Of a stretch of DNA of 37,336 bases, positions 1-8,148 are shown in pieces (the stretch's first letter is position 1; every line of letters starts with the position of its first letter). The notes beneath the pieces are model-generated. The model was not told the DNA's origin. It searched no databases and saw only the letters and a list, made by a program, of their open reading frames with translations. This stretch comes from Hellea sp. (GTDB lineage Bacteria; Pseudomonadota; Alphaproteobacteria; Caulobacterales; Maricaulaceae), in assembly GCA_020631215.1 (NCBI GenBank), contig JAHDHS010000021.1, forward strand, positions 1-37,336, in the 5' to 3' direction. The position numbers and the translations under genes are program-made.

Positions 1-140
1 GGTGTTATCTGGTTTGGATGCAAATTCAAATGACGGATTTGTGAAGAGCTGTAAGTTTTCACAAACACTCTCTCCCCCTCGCTGCGCGCTGTAATATTTG
101 GAGCAAAGGCCTAATTCACGAAGCGATTCCATAAAGAACC

Positions 141-170
141 TTGCAATCGACTAAAAAGGCTGTCTTTATT
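141..170 (+). promoter_or_regulatory. Candidate sigma70-type promoter of the wax ester synthase operon
   Basis: A TTGCAA -35-like box at 141-146 and a TTTATT -10-like box at 165-170 are separated by 18 bases, which puts a start point near 177. The acyltransferase ATG follows at 193 with a good GGAG ribosome site at 183-186. A GATTC (GANTC) site lies just upstream at 125-129. The rest of 1-140 holds no gene I can support, only an 8-bp AT-rich inverted repeat at 38-45/58-65. Both boxes match consensus at four of six positions, so this is plausible but unproven. Confidence 0.35.
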
Positions 171-192
171 CTGCTTCCCATCGGAGTGCGAT

Positions 193-2070
193 ATGAGCAG
201 TAAGAATAAACCGGAACGCAATCAGTTTGAGTTTGAAAATTTAGACATCCTTAGAGGCTTTGGGGAAGTCAGGCAGTTAACCGGACAGGACGCCGCTTTT
301 ATATACGCGGAAACCTCCAAAGGCCCGATGCATATTGGCGGGCTAGCGATTTATGATCCATCCACAGCGCCGGGCGGTAAAGTCCGTTTCAAGGATATTC
401 TCAATTTTGTTGAGCGCCGTAAGCATAAGGCAAAGACCTTCACGCAGAAACTCCGCAAAGTCCCCTTTGATGTTGATCATCCATATTGGGTTGAGGATCA
501 GGATTTTGATATCGAGTTTCATACTCGGCACATAGCCTTACCGGAACCGCGTGACTGGCGGCAATTATGTATTCTGGCCGCGCGGCTGCATTCGCGCAAA
601 GTCGATATGTCCCGTCCACTCTGGGAGCTTTGGGTGATTGAAGGCCTCGATAATATTCCCAACATCCCAAAGGGTTCATATGCTATTGTGTCAAAAGTGC
701 ATCATTGCGCGATAGACGGCTTGTCCGGCGCGGAAATGTCTATGGCGCTGCATACGCTTACGCCTGAAATCCCTCATGAGGAACCGCCAGTGGATTTGCG
801 CCGGGCGCGCCCTCTTTCAGCGCCTGAAACCCTGATGCGGGCCCAGTTTAATGCTGCGACACGTCCGCTCAAAGCCATGCGCCTGGTGCGTAATATGCTC
901 CCGAACCTGTTTGATTATGCCCGCGGCGTCACGGCCGGAGAGATCACCCCCTTCCGTACACGCGTCCCCAGAACCCGGTTCAATGGCCGAGTCAGCGGAC
1001 AGCGCGTGGTTGGCGGGCAGGTTTATGATCTGGCCTCGATTAAGAGCATTCGCAAACAGTCAAAGGGCACAACGGTCAATGATGTTATGCTGACCATTTG
1101 CGGCGGAGCTTTGCGTGAATATCTGAAAGCAAAATCCGACCTGCCTCAAGACACCCTGATCGCCATGGCGCCTATGTCCGTGCGCAAAGAAGAAGAGCGC
1201 ACAGCGGGCGGCAATGAAGTCTCCGCCATGAGCGTTGCCTTGGGCTCTCATATCGCCGATCCCATTGAGCGCCTGCATTACGTCACGGCGACCACTCAGG
1301 ACGAGAAGGCGGCAGCCGGGACTTTGGGCGGGCGTGAAATCGCCGAGCTGAGTAAGCTGGCCCCCGCGACGATCTCCAAAGCCGCCATGCAAACCTATTT
1401 CCGGCTTGGGCTAGCCAATATGATCCAGCCGGTCTTTAATGCGGTTGTGTCCAATGTCCCGGGCGCGCCAGTCCCGCTTTATATGAACGGGGCGCGCATG
1501 GTCGCCAATTTTGGTCTCGGCCCCGTCATGGACGGTATGGGGCTGTTCCATGCCGTGACGAGTTACTGCGATCAAATGGCCGTCTGCTTTACGGCAGACC
1601 GTAAAATGATGCCGGACCCAGACTTTTATGCTGATTGTTTGTGGAATGCATATGAAGAGCTTTACGAAGCTTTGCATGATGACAAGGCCCCTCGCCTGAC
1701 CCGCAAGTCACACACCAAAAAAGTCAAAGCCAATGACGCAGTTGCCCCTAAAAAGCCCGCGTCTAAATCTGCAACAAAGACCGAGCCCAAACCCAAGAAA
1801 GCGGTCAAAACCACCCGAACGAAAAAGACGGCGGTCAAAACAACCACCAAAGGCCCGGATGATTTGAAACGCATCAATGGCATTGGGCCCGTGCTGGAAA
1901 AACATTTACAGGCGGCGGGTATCACGACCTTTGATCAAATCGCGGCTCTGTCCGAAAAAGACATCGACAAAATCGAAACCGCCATGGACTTTAAGGGTCG
2001 TATCGCCAGAGAAAACTGGCTGGATCAGGCGCAGAAACTGTCAACAGAGTCCAAAGCCACACGACATTAG
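193..2070 (+). CDS. Wax ester synthase/diacylglycerol acyltransferase with Lys-rich linker and C-terminal helix-hairpin-helix domain
   Basis: A WS/DGAT-family bifunctional acyltransferase, which joins acyl-CoA to a fatty alcohol or diacylglycerol to make wax ester or triacylglycerol for storage droplets. The family hallmark HHxxxDG is present as HHCAIDG (170-176) and the second conserved ND is in TTVNDVML (about 293-300). The N-terminal LTGQDAAFIYAE segment and the SNVPGAP motif (about 420-426) are also typical. Residues up to about 500 make a complete enzyme of usual length. What follows is odd: a linker rich in Lys, Thr, Ala and Pro (about 501-554), then a small domain (about 555-615) with GIGPVLEK and FKGRIARENW motifs, like the helix-hairpin-helix extension seen at the C-terminus of some alphaproteobacterial NuoE and L21 proteins. 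The acyl-CoA synthetase starts 9 bases downstream, so the two are probably co-transcribed. Enzyme family is clear; the tail's function is unknown. Confidence 0.92.
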   Translation: MSSKNKPERNQFEFENLDILRGFGEVRQLTGQDAAFIYAETSKGPMHIGGLAIYDPSTAPGGKVRFKDILNFVERRKHKAKTFTQKLRKVPFDVDHPYWVEDQDFDIEFHTRHIALPEPRDWRQLCILAARLHSRKVDMSRPLWELWVIEGLDNIPNIPKGSYAIVSKVHHCAIDGLSGAEMSMALHTLTPEIPHEEPPVDLRRARPLSAPETLMRAQFNAATRPLKAMRLVRNMLPNLFDYARGVTAGEITPFRTRVPRTRFNGRVSGQRVVGGQVYDLASIKSIRKQSKGTTVNDVMLTICGGALREYLKAKSDLPQDTLIAMAPMSVRKEEERTAGGNEVSAMSVALGSHIADPIERLHYVTATTQDEKAAAGTLGGREIAELSKLAPATISKAAMQTYFRLGLANMIQPVFNAVVSNVPGAPVPLYMNGARMVANFGLGPVMDGMGLFHAVTSYCDQMAVCFTADRKMMPDPDFYADCLWNAYEELYEALHDDKAPRLTRKSHTKKVKANDAVAPKKPASKSATKTEPKPKKAVKTTRTKKTAVKTTTKGPDDLKRINGIGPVLEKHLQAAGITTFDQIAALSEKDIDKIETAMDFKGRIARENWLDQAQKLSTESKATRH

Positions 2071-2079
2071 GGGACATCA

Positions 2080-3615
2080 ATGCCAATCGCGACAACTGAC
2101 TGGATTAGACATCACGCCCGCTCCAAAGCGGATCACCCTGCCCTGATAGATTTGTCCAGTCAGCGCCGCTATAGCTATTCTCAGATGCATGAGCGCGTCG
2201 GCCGCGCGGCGGGGATGTTGCAGGATAAAGGTGTGAAACGCGGGGATCGCGTCGCCTTTTTGATGCTCAACTCCTCTGACCTTTTGGAGATTATTTTTGG
2301 CTGTTGGCGGATTGGCGCGATTTGCGTGGCGCTGAATTTCCGTCTGACCCCCAGCGAGCTGACTTTCATTCTGAATAATTCCGGCACGGATGTTCTGATC
2401 TATGACAGCGCCTTTGCCGCCATAAAAGAGCCCCTGCAAAAAAGCACAGAGGTCAAACATTACATCCATTCTGATTGCATGGGCGACGATACGGAATATG
2501 AGCAAGGCTTGGCCGCCGCCACCCCGGTCATGGAAATGATCGACCAGACATTGGATGACACCTGTATGCTGATGTATTCCTCCGGCACAACTGGCACGCC
2601 CAAAGGCGTCATCATCACCCATGGTATGATGTATTTCTCACCGGCATCGGCATGCAGAGGCGGCGGCATGGACACGGAAAATGTCGCGCTGGCCAATATG
2701 CCGCTCTTTCATATCGGCGCGCTGAATGCCTCTGCGATACCGTCGCTCTGGCTAGGCGCAACTGTAGTCACGATGCGCCTGTTTGACCCCAAGGCTACGC
2801 TGGACGCGATCAATGACCCTGAATTAGGCATCACATCACTCTTCATGGTGCCCGCCGCCTATAATGTTATGCGCACTTTGCCCGGCGTGGATGAGGTAGA
2901 CTTCTCCCGTATTCAGTCCGCCATCACAGGCGCGGAGACCGTCCCGACCGAGCTGGTCAAATGGTGGCACGCCAAAGGCGTCATTATTCAGGAAGGTTAC
3001 GGCATGACGGAAACCACGGCGGCAGGCTGCCTGCTGCCCAAAGAAGATGTGCCCGCCAAAGTCGGCTCCGCCGGTAAGTCTTATATCCACTCCGAAATCC
3101 GTATCGTCGATGAGGCGGGCCAAACATGTGCGCCCAATGTGCAGGGCGAGATCTGGTTCCGCGGGGCCTGTATCACGCCCGGCTATTGGAAACGACCCGA
3201 AGCCAATGAAGAGGCCTTTGTCGATGGCTGGTTCCGAAGTGGCGATATCGGCCGCATGGATGCAGACGGCTATATCTATATCGATGACCGAATGAAGGAC
3301 ATGTATATTTCCGGCGGGGAGAATGTTTATCCGGCCGAGATCGAAAACCTGCTTTACCAAATGCCGCAAATCGCCGAATGCGCCGTGATTGGCGTCGCCA
3401 ATGAAAAATGGGGCGAGACAGGCTGCGTCGTCGCGGTGATCGCCAAAGATTGTGAGCTCTGTCTGGATGATATCCTGGATCATGTCGGGGACAAAGTCGC
3501 CAAATTCAAACAGCCGCAGCATTTGCATATCGTCGAGGCCTTGCCGCGCAATGCCACCGGCAAGGTGTTGAAATTCGAGCTGCGCAAATCAGTACCCACA
3601 GAATTGGGGCTGTAA
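2080..3615 (+). CDS. Acyl-CoA synthetase (AMP-binding, FadD/long-chain fatty acid CoA ligase type)
   Basis: A member of the adenylate-forming superfamily that activates a carboxylic acid, probably a fatty acid, to its CoA thioester through an acyl-AMP intermediate. The ATP-binding loop YSSGTTGTPKG is at about 166-176, the YGMTETT motif comes near 308, and the SGDIGRMDADGY region carries the ribose-binding Asp. The hinge and C-terminal part has GGENVYPAEIE and ends with PRNATGKVLK, which contains the catalytic Lys. At 511 residues it is full length. It sits 9 bases after the wax ester synthase, so it may supply acyl-CoA to that enzyme. Substrate chain length cannot be read from the sequence, and a medium-chain or aromatic acid ligase is also possible. 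Confidence 0.9.
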   Translation: MPIATTDWIRHHARSKADHPALIDLSSQRRYSYSQMHERVGRAAGMLQDKGVKRGDRVAFLMLNSSDLLEIIFGCWRIGAICVALNFRLTPSELTFILNNSGTDVLIYDSAFAAIKEPLQKSTEVKHYIHSDCMGDDTEYEQGLAAATPVMEMIDQTLDDTCMLMYSSGTTGTPKGVIITHGMMYFSPASACRGGGMDTENVALANMPLFHIGALNASAIPSLWLGATVVTMRLFDPKATLDAINDPELGITSLFMVPAAYNVMRTLPGVDEVDFSRIQSAITGAETVPTELVKWWHAKGVIIQEGYGMTETTAAGCLLPKEDVPAKVGSAGKSYIHSEIRIVDEAGQTCAPNVQGEIWFRGACITPGYWKRPEANEEAFVDGWFRSGDIGRMDADGYIYIDDRMKDMYISGGENVYPAEIENLLYQMPQIAECAVIGVANEKWGETGCVVAVIAKDCELCLDDILDHVGDKVAKFKQPQHLHIVEALPRNATGKVLKFELRKSVPTELGL

Positions 3616-3691
3616 TTTGAAAGAAAAAATTACTTTCTTTTTAACCTCTCCCTCCCCAAGTTTGCAAAAACCGGAAAGAATCAGGATCACT

Positions 3692-4486
3692 ATGACAAAA
3701 GCCAGCACCGTCAGAATCAAACGCCCGCCCCGGATTTTAATCCCCTTTGAAACGCCGCGCGCGATATCTGAATATGCTTGGCTGAATTTTTCCAAACCCA
3801 TGCTCAGCCTCGCCCCGAAAGGCGATGGCCATAGCGTTCTTGTCTGTCCCGGTTTCATGGCGAGTGATATGTCGACTGTGCCGCTGCGCCGCTTTCTGAA
3901 AAAGAAAGGCTATGATGTGCATGGTTGGCAGTTAGGCCGCAATCTGGGCGTCAATACAACGGGCGTGCGGGTCGAGAAGCTGATAGATCAAATCAAAGCG
4001 CTTTATGACAGCAGTGGCGGTAAAGTCACCTTGATCGGCTGGAGCCTGGGCGGCGTGATGGCACGCGAGGCGGCCAAGATCGCGCCGGATTATATCCGTC
4101 AGGTCATCACACTTGGCAGCCCTTTTTCCGGAGGTGCCCGCCATTCCAACATCACTTGGCTATATGAAAAAATCACAGGTCATGTTCCCCATCGCGAAGA
4201 CATGAAAGAGATGGAAATCAATTTACCCAACGCACCAGAGGGCATTCCTACGACGTCCATTTTCACAAAGACGGATGCGATTGTGCCTTGGCGCAGCTGT
4301 CTGGAAAAACCCTCCCCGCTGACCCAAAACATCCGCGTTTATGCCAGCCATTGCGGAATTGGCGTTAATCCGGTTGTGTTTGCTTTACTCGCAGATCGGC
4401 TTGTGCATACACGCGAAAGCTGGGTGGAATTTAAGAGAAAAGACCACCCTATTCTAAAGGCTGCCATGCCCAGACAACGCTATTGA
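3692..4486 (+). CDS. Alpha/beta hydrolase (lipase/esterase-like)
   Basis: A 264-residue alpha/beta hydrolase with a visible catalytic triad: Ser118 in the nucleophile elbow GWSLGG, Asp195 in TKTDAIVPW, and His220 in YASHCG. An oxyanion-side motif VCPGFMAS is at about 51-58. No signal peptide is seen, so it should act in the cytoplasm. I chose ATG 3692 (preceded by AGGATCACT) over an in-frame TTG at 3617, because the extra 25 residues would be low-complexity and cover an AT-rich inverted repeat. Lying behind the wax ester synthase and acyl-CoA synthetase, it could hydrolyse stored or membrane-derived esters. That role is inference; other ester substrates are possible. Its last 7 bases overlap the convergent exoD-like gene. 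Confidence 0.8.
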   Translation: MTKASTVRIKRPPRILIPFETPRAISEYAWLNFSKPMLSLAPKGDGHSVLVCPGFMASDMSTVPLRRFLKKKGYDVHGWQLGRNLGVNTTGVRVEKLIDQIKALYDSSGGKVTLIGWSLGGVMAREAAKIAPDYIRQVITLGSPFSGGARHSNITWLYEKITGHVPHREDMKEMEINLPNAPEGIPTTSIFTKTDAIVPWRSCLEKPSPLTQNIRVYASHCGIGVNPVVFALLADRLVHTRESWVEFKRKDHPILKAAMPRQRY

Positions 4487-5079
4487 AGCGTGCCCATAAT
4501 GAGGGAATAGATCAAAACACTCGCGCCCCCTGTCAGGGTAAAGCCTATGATCATGATAATGCCGTCCCGCGCGAGAATCCCCAGGCCCAGGATACAAATA
4601 ATCGCGCCCGGTATCGCGACGCCAAATGGCACGGCCCCCAGCGGAAAAAGCGTGATCGCCAAAATGATGCTGATCAGCGCCGCCATATAACGCGCGGGTT
4701 TGCCCGTCGCCCAAGCCAAGCGCGGGCGTACAACCCCGTCCACTTTCCGCAGAACCGGACGGACAACCTGTTTCGTCTTTTTGACCTTTGCCCGTTTGAC
4801 GATGACTTTCTCGATAAATCTTGGCATCCAGGGATGGTCACGCCCCAGCAGTAGCTGAATTGCGAAGGAAATAATGATCAGCCCCAACGCGATGGGCACG
4901 CCCGGAATAGCCCCCAAAGGCGTAATCAGAAACAAACCGCACAGGGTCAAGACTGGCCCAAAAGCCCGGTCCCCAAAGGATTCGACAATTGCTTTTAAAT
5001 CGGCCTGCTCACCATTTTCTCCCACGGCGGCATCGACATGATCCAGCAATCCTTCCAGCGGTTTTTCGCCCTCTGACAT
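4480..5079 (-). CDS. ExoD-family membrane protein
   Basis: A 199-residue protein with the pattern of the ExoD family (exopolysaccharide synthesis, ExoD): a short acidic N-terminal stretch, then FGDRAFGPVLTLCGLF, and several hydrophobic segments interrupted by a basic cytoplasmic loop rich in Lys/Arg/Val (about 88-123). Predicted membrane segments are about 40-55, 58-77, 129-150 and 155-195. ExoD was linked to exopolysaccharide production and alkaline tolerance in Sinorhizobium, but its biochemical role is unknown. An AGGAC ribosome site precedes the ATG. It is transcribed away from the SDR gene 73 bases upstream and may be the last gene of that operon. Its 3' end overlaps the convergent hydrolase by 7 bases. 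Confidence 0.8.
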   Translation of the reverse strand: MSEGEKPLEGLLDHVDAAVGENGEQADLKAIVESFGDRAFGPVLTLCGLFLITPLGAIPGVPIALGLIIISFAIQLLLGRDHPWMPRFIEKVIVKRAKVKKTKQVVRPVLRKVDGVVRPRLAWATGKPARYMAALISIILAITLFPLGAVPFGVAIPGAIICILGLGILARDGIIMIIGFTLTGGASVLIYSLIMGTLQ

Positions 5080-5152
5080 GTTACGTCCTGCAAAGCCTAG
5101 GCCCTGCCTATAGTCCGGTGGCCAGCAAACGCAAAGCTGAAATACAGTCGGA

Positions 5153-5968
5153 TTATTCGGCTAGTTTTTTTGATATTTTTTTCAAAATCACATCGCCCAA
5201 ACGCGGAAAGAACCGCATGATGATATGGAAAAGATGCGCATCCTTGCCCACTTTCACACGTTTGCGGTTTTTCTCAATACCGCGAATGATTTTCCCGGCA
5301 ACATACTCTGGGTCAACGCCCGTTTTATGCGCCATTTCAAAATTCTTTTTAGCCTGCTCGACATCATCAGATTCTTCTAGCGTGGCCATAATCATATTTG
5401 TGCGGATTGCGCCCGGATGAATGCTTGTCACGCCAATGCCGCGCAAGCCCCATTCCGCCCACAGCGAGTCTGAGAGCAGCTGCACCCCCGCTTTGGTGGC
5501 GCAGTAAGAAGACTGCCCCGGCAGGCCCAGAAAAGACGACATCGAGGACAGATTGACGACATGCGCGGCCTCGGCCTGCCCCAGAGCTTCGTCAAAGAAG
5601 TGACAGCCATAAATGACACCCCATAGATTGATCCCGACCATGCGTTCCCAATCTTTAAGGCTATGCGTCGAGAAACTTTTCTGAAGCGTAATTCCGGCAT
5701 TATTGATCAGGATGTTGACACCGCCATGGGCCGCAAGCACCTCATCTCGCAAAGTCTGCATGGCCTCTTTGGAGGTCACATCGACAATATGCTGTGTGAC
5801 TTTGCCTGCATTGGAGGGCAGAGAGCCAGCCGTTTTCGCCAGTCCTTCCGCCGATATGTCGACCAAAGCCAAAGCACAGCCTTTCTCGGCCAACGCCGCC
5901 GCAACGGCGCCGCCGACGCCGCCCCCCGCCCCTGTGATAACCGCAACATATCCCGGTTTTATATCCAT
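5153..5968 (-). CDS. Short-chain dehydrogenase/reductase (SDR)
   Basis: A classical SDR of 271 residues, an NAD(P)-dependent oxidoreductase of an alcohol or ketone. The cofactor motif TGAGGGVG is at 12-19, NNAG at 89-92, the catalytic Ser in NLSSMSS (about 141-142) and Tyr155/Lys159 in YCATK. The PGAIRTNM segment after the active site is also typical. An Asp (VDIS, about 37) after the second strand suggests NAD(H) preference. The substrate is not readable. The C-terminal part, with KRVKVGKDAHLFHIIMRFFP, resembles SDRs that work on lipophilic substrates. It is the fourth gene of a tight minus-strand operon, 3 bases after the DUF4260-like gene. Confidence 0.88.
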   Translation of the reverse strand: MDIKPGYVAVITGAGGGVGGAVAAALAEKGCALALVDISAEGLAKTAGSLPSNAGKVTQHIVDVTSKEAMQTLRDEVLAAHGGVNILINNAGITLQKSFSTHSLKDWERMVGINLWGVIYGCHFFDEALGQAEAAHVVNLSSMSSFLGLPGQSSYCATKAGVQLLSDSLWAEWGLRGIGVTSIHPGAIRTNMIMATLEESDDVEQAKKNFEMAHKTGVDPEYVAGKIIRGIEKNRKRVKVGKDAHLFHIIMRFFPRLGDVILKKISKKLAE

Positions 5969-5971
5969 GAT

Positions 5972-6355
5972 TTACGCCTTTGTCTTTTCGCGGGGGTCGC
6001 GCTTCCGGCCCATACCCGTTTCATAAAAACTGCCGCCGGTTTTAAAGCCCCAACCAAGCATACGGTCAAAAGCCACATGGGTGATCCAGATAATCGCAAT
6101 CATTTTGGCCGTGCTGTGATCTGCCAGAACCCCATAGGTGCCAAGCGCCGATGGCCAGATAAGCCAATGGGTCAGATTATAGAGCGTGCTGCCCAGTTTG
6201 TGACTTTTCAGATATCCGATCGCCCCGGCATCCGGCAGAAAAAACAAAAGAATGAAGGTAAGCCAGCTATAACCGCTGAAATAATAAGCCGTCAGGCCCA
6301 AACAAAAAACGGCCAGCATTTCAGTACGGCGAAGCGCTATGGGATGGGTCAGCAT
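5972..6355 (-). CDS. DUF4260-like small membrane protein
   Basis: A 127-residue protein with about four hydrophobic segments and the pattern I associate with DUF4260: a PDAGAIGYL motif, an LYNLTHW motif, and the C-terminal AFDRMLGWGFKTGGSFYETGMG signature. No enzymatic function is known for the family. The conserved Asp, His and Tyr residues within or near membrane segments could hint at a catalytic or binding site, but this is speculation. It lies 3 bases after the TetR gene and 3 bases before the SDR gene, so it is almost certainly co-transcribed with both. Confidence 0.72.
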   Translation of the reverse strand: MLTHPIALRRTEMLAVFCLGLTAYYFSGYSWLTFILLFFLPDAGAIGYLKSHKLGSTLYNLTHWLIWPSALGTYGVLADHSTAKMIAIIWITHVAFDRMLGWGFKTGGSFYETGMGRKRDPREKTKA

Positions 6356-6358
6356 ATT

Positions 6359-6910
6359 TTATCTCATCAATTTGACGTAGGAATCAATCAATTCCCGAAT
6401 GCGGGCATAATCGGTTGGACGGGCCCCATTTTCGGCAATATGTATCGCGGCCTGTGACAGAGAGCCCAGCAACATAGACAGGATTAAGCGGTCTGGCGGG
6501 TTCTTAAATAAGCGCGACATACGCCGCGTCGCGGCTTGTGTGATCGGCCCTTGTGTCATGCGCCTGCGGCCAAGCAATACCGGCCCGTCTATCAGGATGA
6601 TTTGCCTGAACTGTGGGTCTTCACAGTTTTTCATAAAGCCCGTCCAGATATCCTGCACCTTGGCTGTTTCGCGATGTTCGATTGATTCTATGATTTCCGC
6701 TTCGATCTGTTCGGTCACGGCGGTGAATAGGCCAAGCTTGCTTTTGTAATAATGATAGATTGGCCGCACCGTGACATCACAGGCCTCGGCGATATCTTCC
6801 AAGCTGGTGTCTGCATAGCCTTGCTCGCCAAATAACTCTCGCGCGGCTTTCAACAGGCTGGCCTGTGTTGTTTCACGGCGCTCTGCCTGTGTTCGGCGTT
6901 TCCGGCTCAT
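6359..6910 (-). CDS. TetR/AcrR-family transcriptional regulator
   Basis: A 183-residue TetR-family repressor. The N-terminal helix-turn-helix domain covers about residues 8-58, with TSLEDIAEACDVT leading into the recognition helix and the family-typical YHYYKSKLGLF. The C-terminal domain would bind an unidentified ligand. Its ATG overlaps the stop codon of the flavin oxidoreductase gene (ATGA), so the two are translationally coupled. It is likely autoregulated: a 21-bp palindrome of TetR-operator form covers the promoter of this operon at 8129-8149. Given its neighbours, the ligand may be an acyl-CoA or a reactive enone, which is inference only. Confidence 0.9.
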   Translation of the reverse strand: MSRKRRTQAERRETTQASLLKAARELFGEQGYADTSLEDIAEACDVTVRPIYHYYKSKLGLFTAVTEQIEAEIIESIEHRETAKVQDIWTGFMKNCEDPQFRQIILIDGPVLLGRRRMTQGPITQAATRRMSRLFKNPPDRLILSMLLGSLSQAAIHIAENGARPTDYARIRELIDSYVKLMR

Positions 6911-8109
6911 GCGGCGACCTCATCATTGAGCACACAGCGAATACCGTCTGGATGCTGGATAAGCGGTACGCAGAAATTACAATGGGTGCAACCGCTGTCA
7001 TAATCCGGATTTTCCGCAGCCCGTTTCACAAAGTCCGGGTCTTTGATCAGAGCGCGGCCCAGCTGTACGAAATCAAAACCACTCTCGAAGACACGATCAA
7101 TATCCGCCCGTGTCGACACCCCGCCAATATATATGACAGGGCAATTCACATTTTTTTTGATTCGCTTCGCTGACTCTAAAAGATAAGTCGGCTCATAAGG
7201 GTATTTTTTCCACATAAGCGGCCCGGCCACTTTTAACAACGCTTTCATGACAGCGCGGTCCTGCATCGCGACCATCCCTCTGGCGACACTGTCGCCGCGA
7301 AACATATACATGGAATTATAGCTGGAGGTTCCGGCGCTGGGGATCAATGCGTCGATACCGGCTTGATCCAGAGATTGGGCCACACGCAGACCCAAATCAT
7401 AATCCACGCCGCCCTTTACAGCGTCGGTCATGGAAATTTTTCCAAGAATTGGAAAATCTGCGCCGACTTCTCCCCTCATGGCTGCCAAGACCTGAAGTGG
7501 CAGGCGCATACGGTTTTCATGGCTGCCGCCATATTCGTCTCTGCGCTTATTCGTTTTCGGGCTGATGAATTGCGACAGCCCATAGCCGTGGCCAAAGTGA
7601 ATCTCGATGGCGTCAAAGCCGAAGTTTTTCATGAAAGCTGCGGCCTGTCTGTAGGTCTCTATCAGCACATCAATATCATTCTGGGTCATCGCCGGGGCTA
7701 TGAAGCGTCCGACCGTTGCGCCAATCCCGACAAACATTTTTGATGGGCCTTTGGGCGGGCTGTTTTTCTCCAGATTTTGCAGCTGTGAAAAATGACCGCA
7801 ATGAGTCACCTGCCCGGAAACCTTCGTGCCGGTCTGTTTCAGATCTTGAATAAGGGCGCGCAGCCTATCCTCAATCCCCGGATGCAGCCACATCATATTA
7901 TCCATGATCCGGCCATCCGCCTCCGTGGTGCAATATGACAAGGTCGTCATGCCGACACCGCCATCGGCGATCCCTTTCTGGAAATTCTGCAAACGCTCAC
8001 CCGGAACGCCATCCGGAGTCATGCCTTCAAAGGTCGCCGCTTTCAGGATTCGGTTTTTCAGTTTCAGCGATCCGAGAGTTGCCGGTTTGAATGCGTCTTG
8101 CCCGTTCAA
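6907..8109 (-). CDS. NADH:flavin oxidoreductase, Old Yellow Enzyme family, with C-terminal Cys cluster
   Basis: An FMN-dependent TIM-barrel enzyme of the OYE/2,4-dienoyl-CoA reductase family, expected to reduce activated C=C bonds with NAD(P)H. Visible marks are LGSLKLKNRI near the N-terminus, EIHFGHGYGLSQFISP, the KTNKRRDEYGG loop, and the FMN phosphate-binding end VIYIGGVST and FVQLGRALI. It ends with four cysteines spaced C-x2-C-x2-C-x11-C (374, 377, 380, 392), close to the 4Fe-4S motif of dienoyl-CoA reductases, yet the FAD/NAD domains of those 670-residue enzymes are absent. I take the TTG at 8109 as start (400 residues). An upstream in-frame TTG at 8139 gives 410 residues but coincides with the predicted transcription start and lies in the operator. 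First gene of a four-gene operon. Confidence 0.85.
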   Translation of the reverse strand: MNGQDAFKPATLGSLKLKNRILKAATFEGMTPDGVPGERLQNFQKGIADGGVGMTTLSYCTTEADGRIMDNMMWLHPGIEDRLRALIQDLKQTGTKVSGQVTHCGHFSQLQNLEKNSPPKGPSKMFVGIGATVGRFIAPAMTQNDIDVLIETYRQAAAFMKNFGFDAIEIHFGHGYGLSQFISPKTNKRRDEYGGSHENRMRLPLQVLAAMRGEVGADFPILGKISMTDAVKGGVDYDLGLRVAQSLDQAGIDALIPSAGTSSYNSMYMFRGDSVARGMVAMQDRAVMKALLKVAGPLMWKKYPYEPTYLLESAKRIKKNVNCPVIYIGGVSTRADIDRVFESGFDFVQLGRALIKDPDFVKRAAENPDYDSGCTHCNFCVPLIQHPDGIRCVLNDEVAA

Positions 8110-8119
8110 AATATGCCCA

Positions 8120-8148
8120 TTGATAAACTTATGTAACAAGGCTACATA
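8120..8148 (+). promoter_or_regulatory. Candidate promoter of the propeller gene
   Basis: On the plus strand, TTGATA (8120-8125) and TACATA (8143-8148) have a 17-base spacer. The -10 box is the same palindrome arm used, on the other strand, by the divergent operon. A GGGGA ribosome site at 8173-8177 precedes the ATG at 8182. The -10 match is weak (three of six). Confidence 0.35.

Noticed and set aside
1-33. An open frame ending at TGA 31-33 that could be the tail of an upstream gene
   Set aside because: Only ten codons are visible, too few to assign or even to show coding.
1690-2070. The C-terminal tail of the wax ester synthase as a separate gene or a frameshift product
   Set aside because: The frame is continuous, there is no internal ribosome site and start before the HhH domain, and base use does not change at the junction.
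2836-3528. A 230-codon minus-strand open frame inside the acyl-CoA synthetase gene, and similar long antisense frames in parC, wax ester synthase and rsh
   Set aside because: They lie opposite strongly conserved coding sequence, their products resemble no family, and the sense protein has its motifs intact. They are shadows of codon use.
3617-3650. Terminator after the acyl-CoA synthetase (GAAAG...CTTTC followed by T)
   Set aside because: The stem is only AT-rich and short (five to seven pairs) with weak predicted stability; the downstream hydrolase may still be co-transcribed.
8110-8139. TTG 8139 as start of the flavin oxidoreductase
   Set aside because: It lies within the palindrome at the predicted transcription start. 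TTG 8109 gives the normal distance to the LGSLKLKNRI motif. The longer form is not fully excluded.
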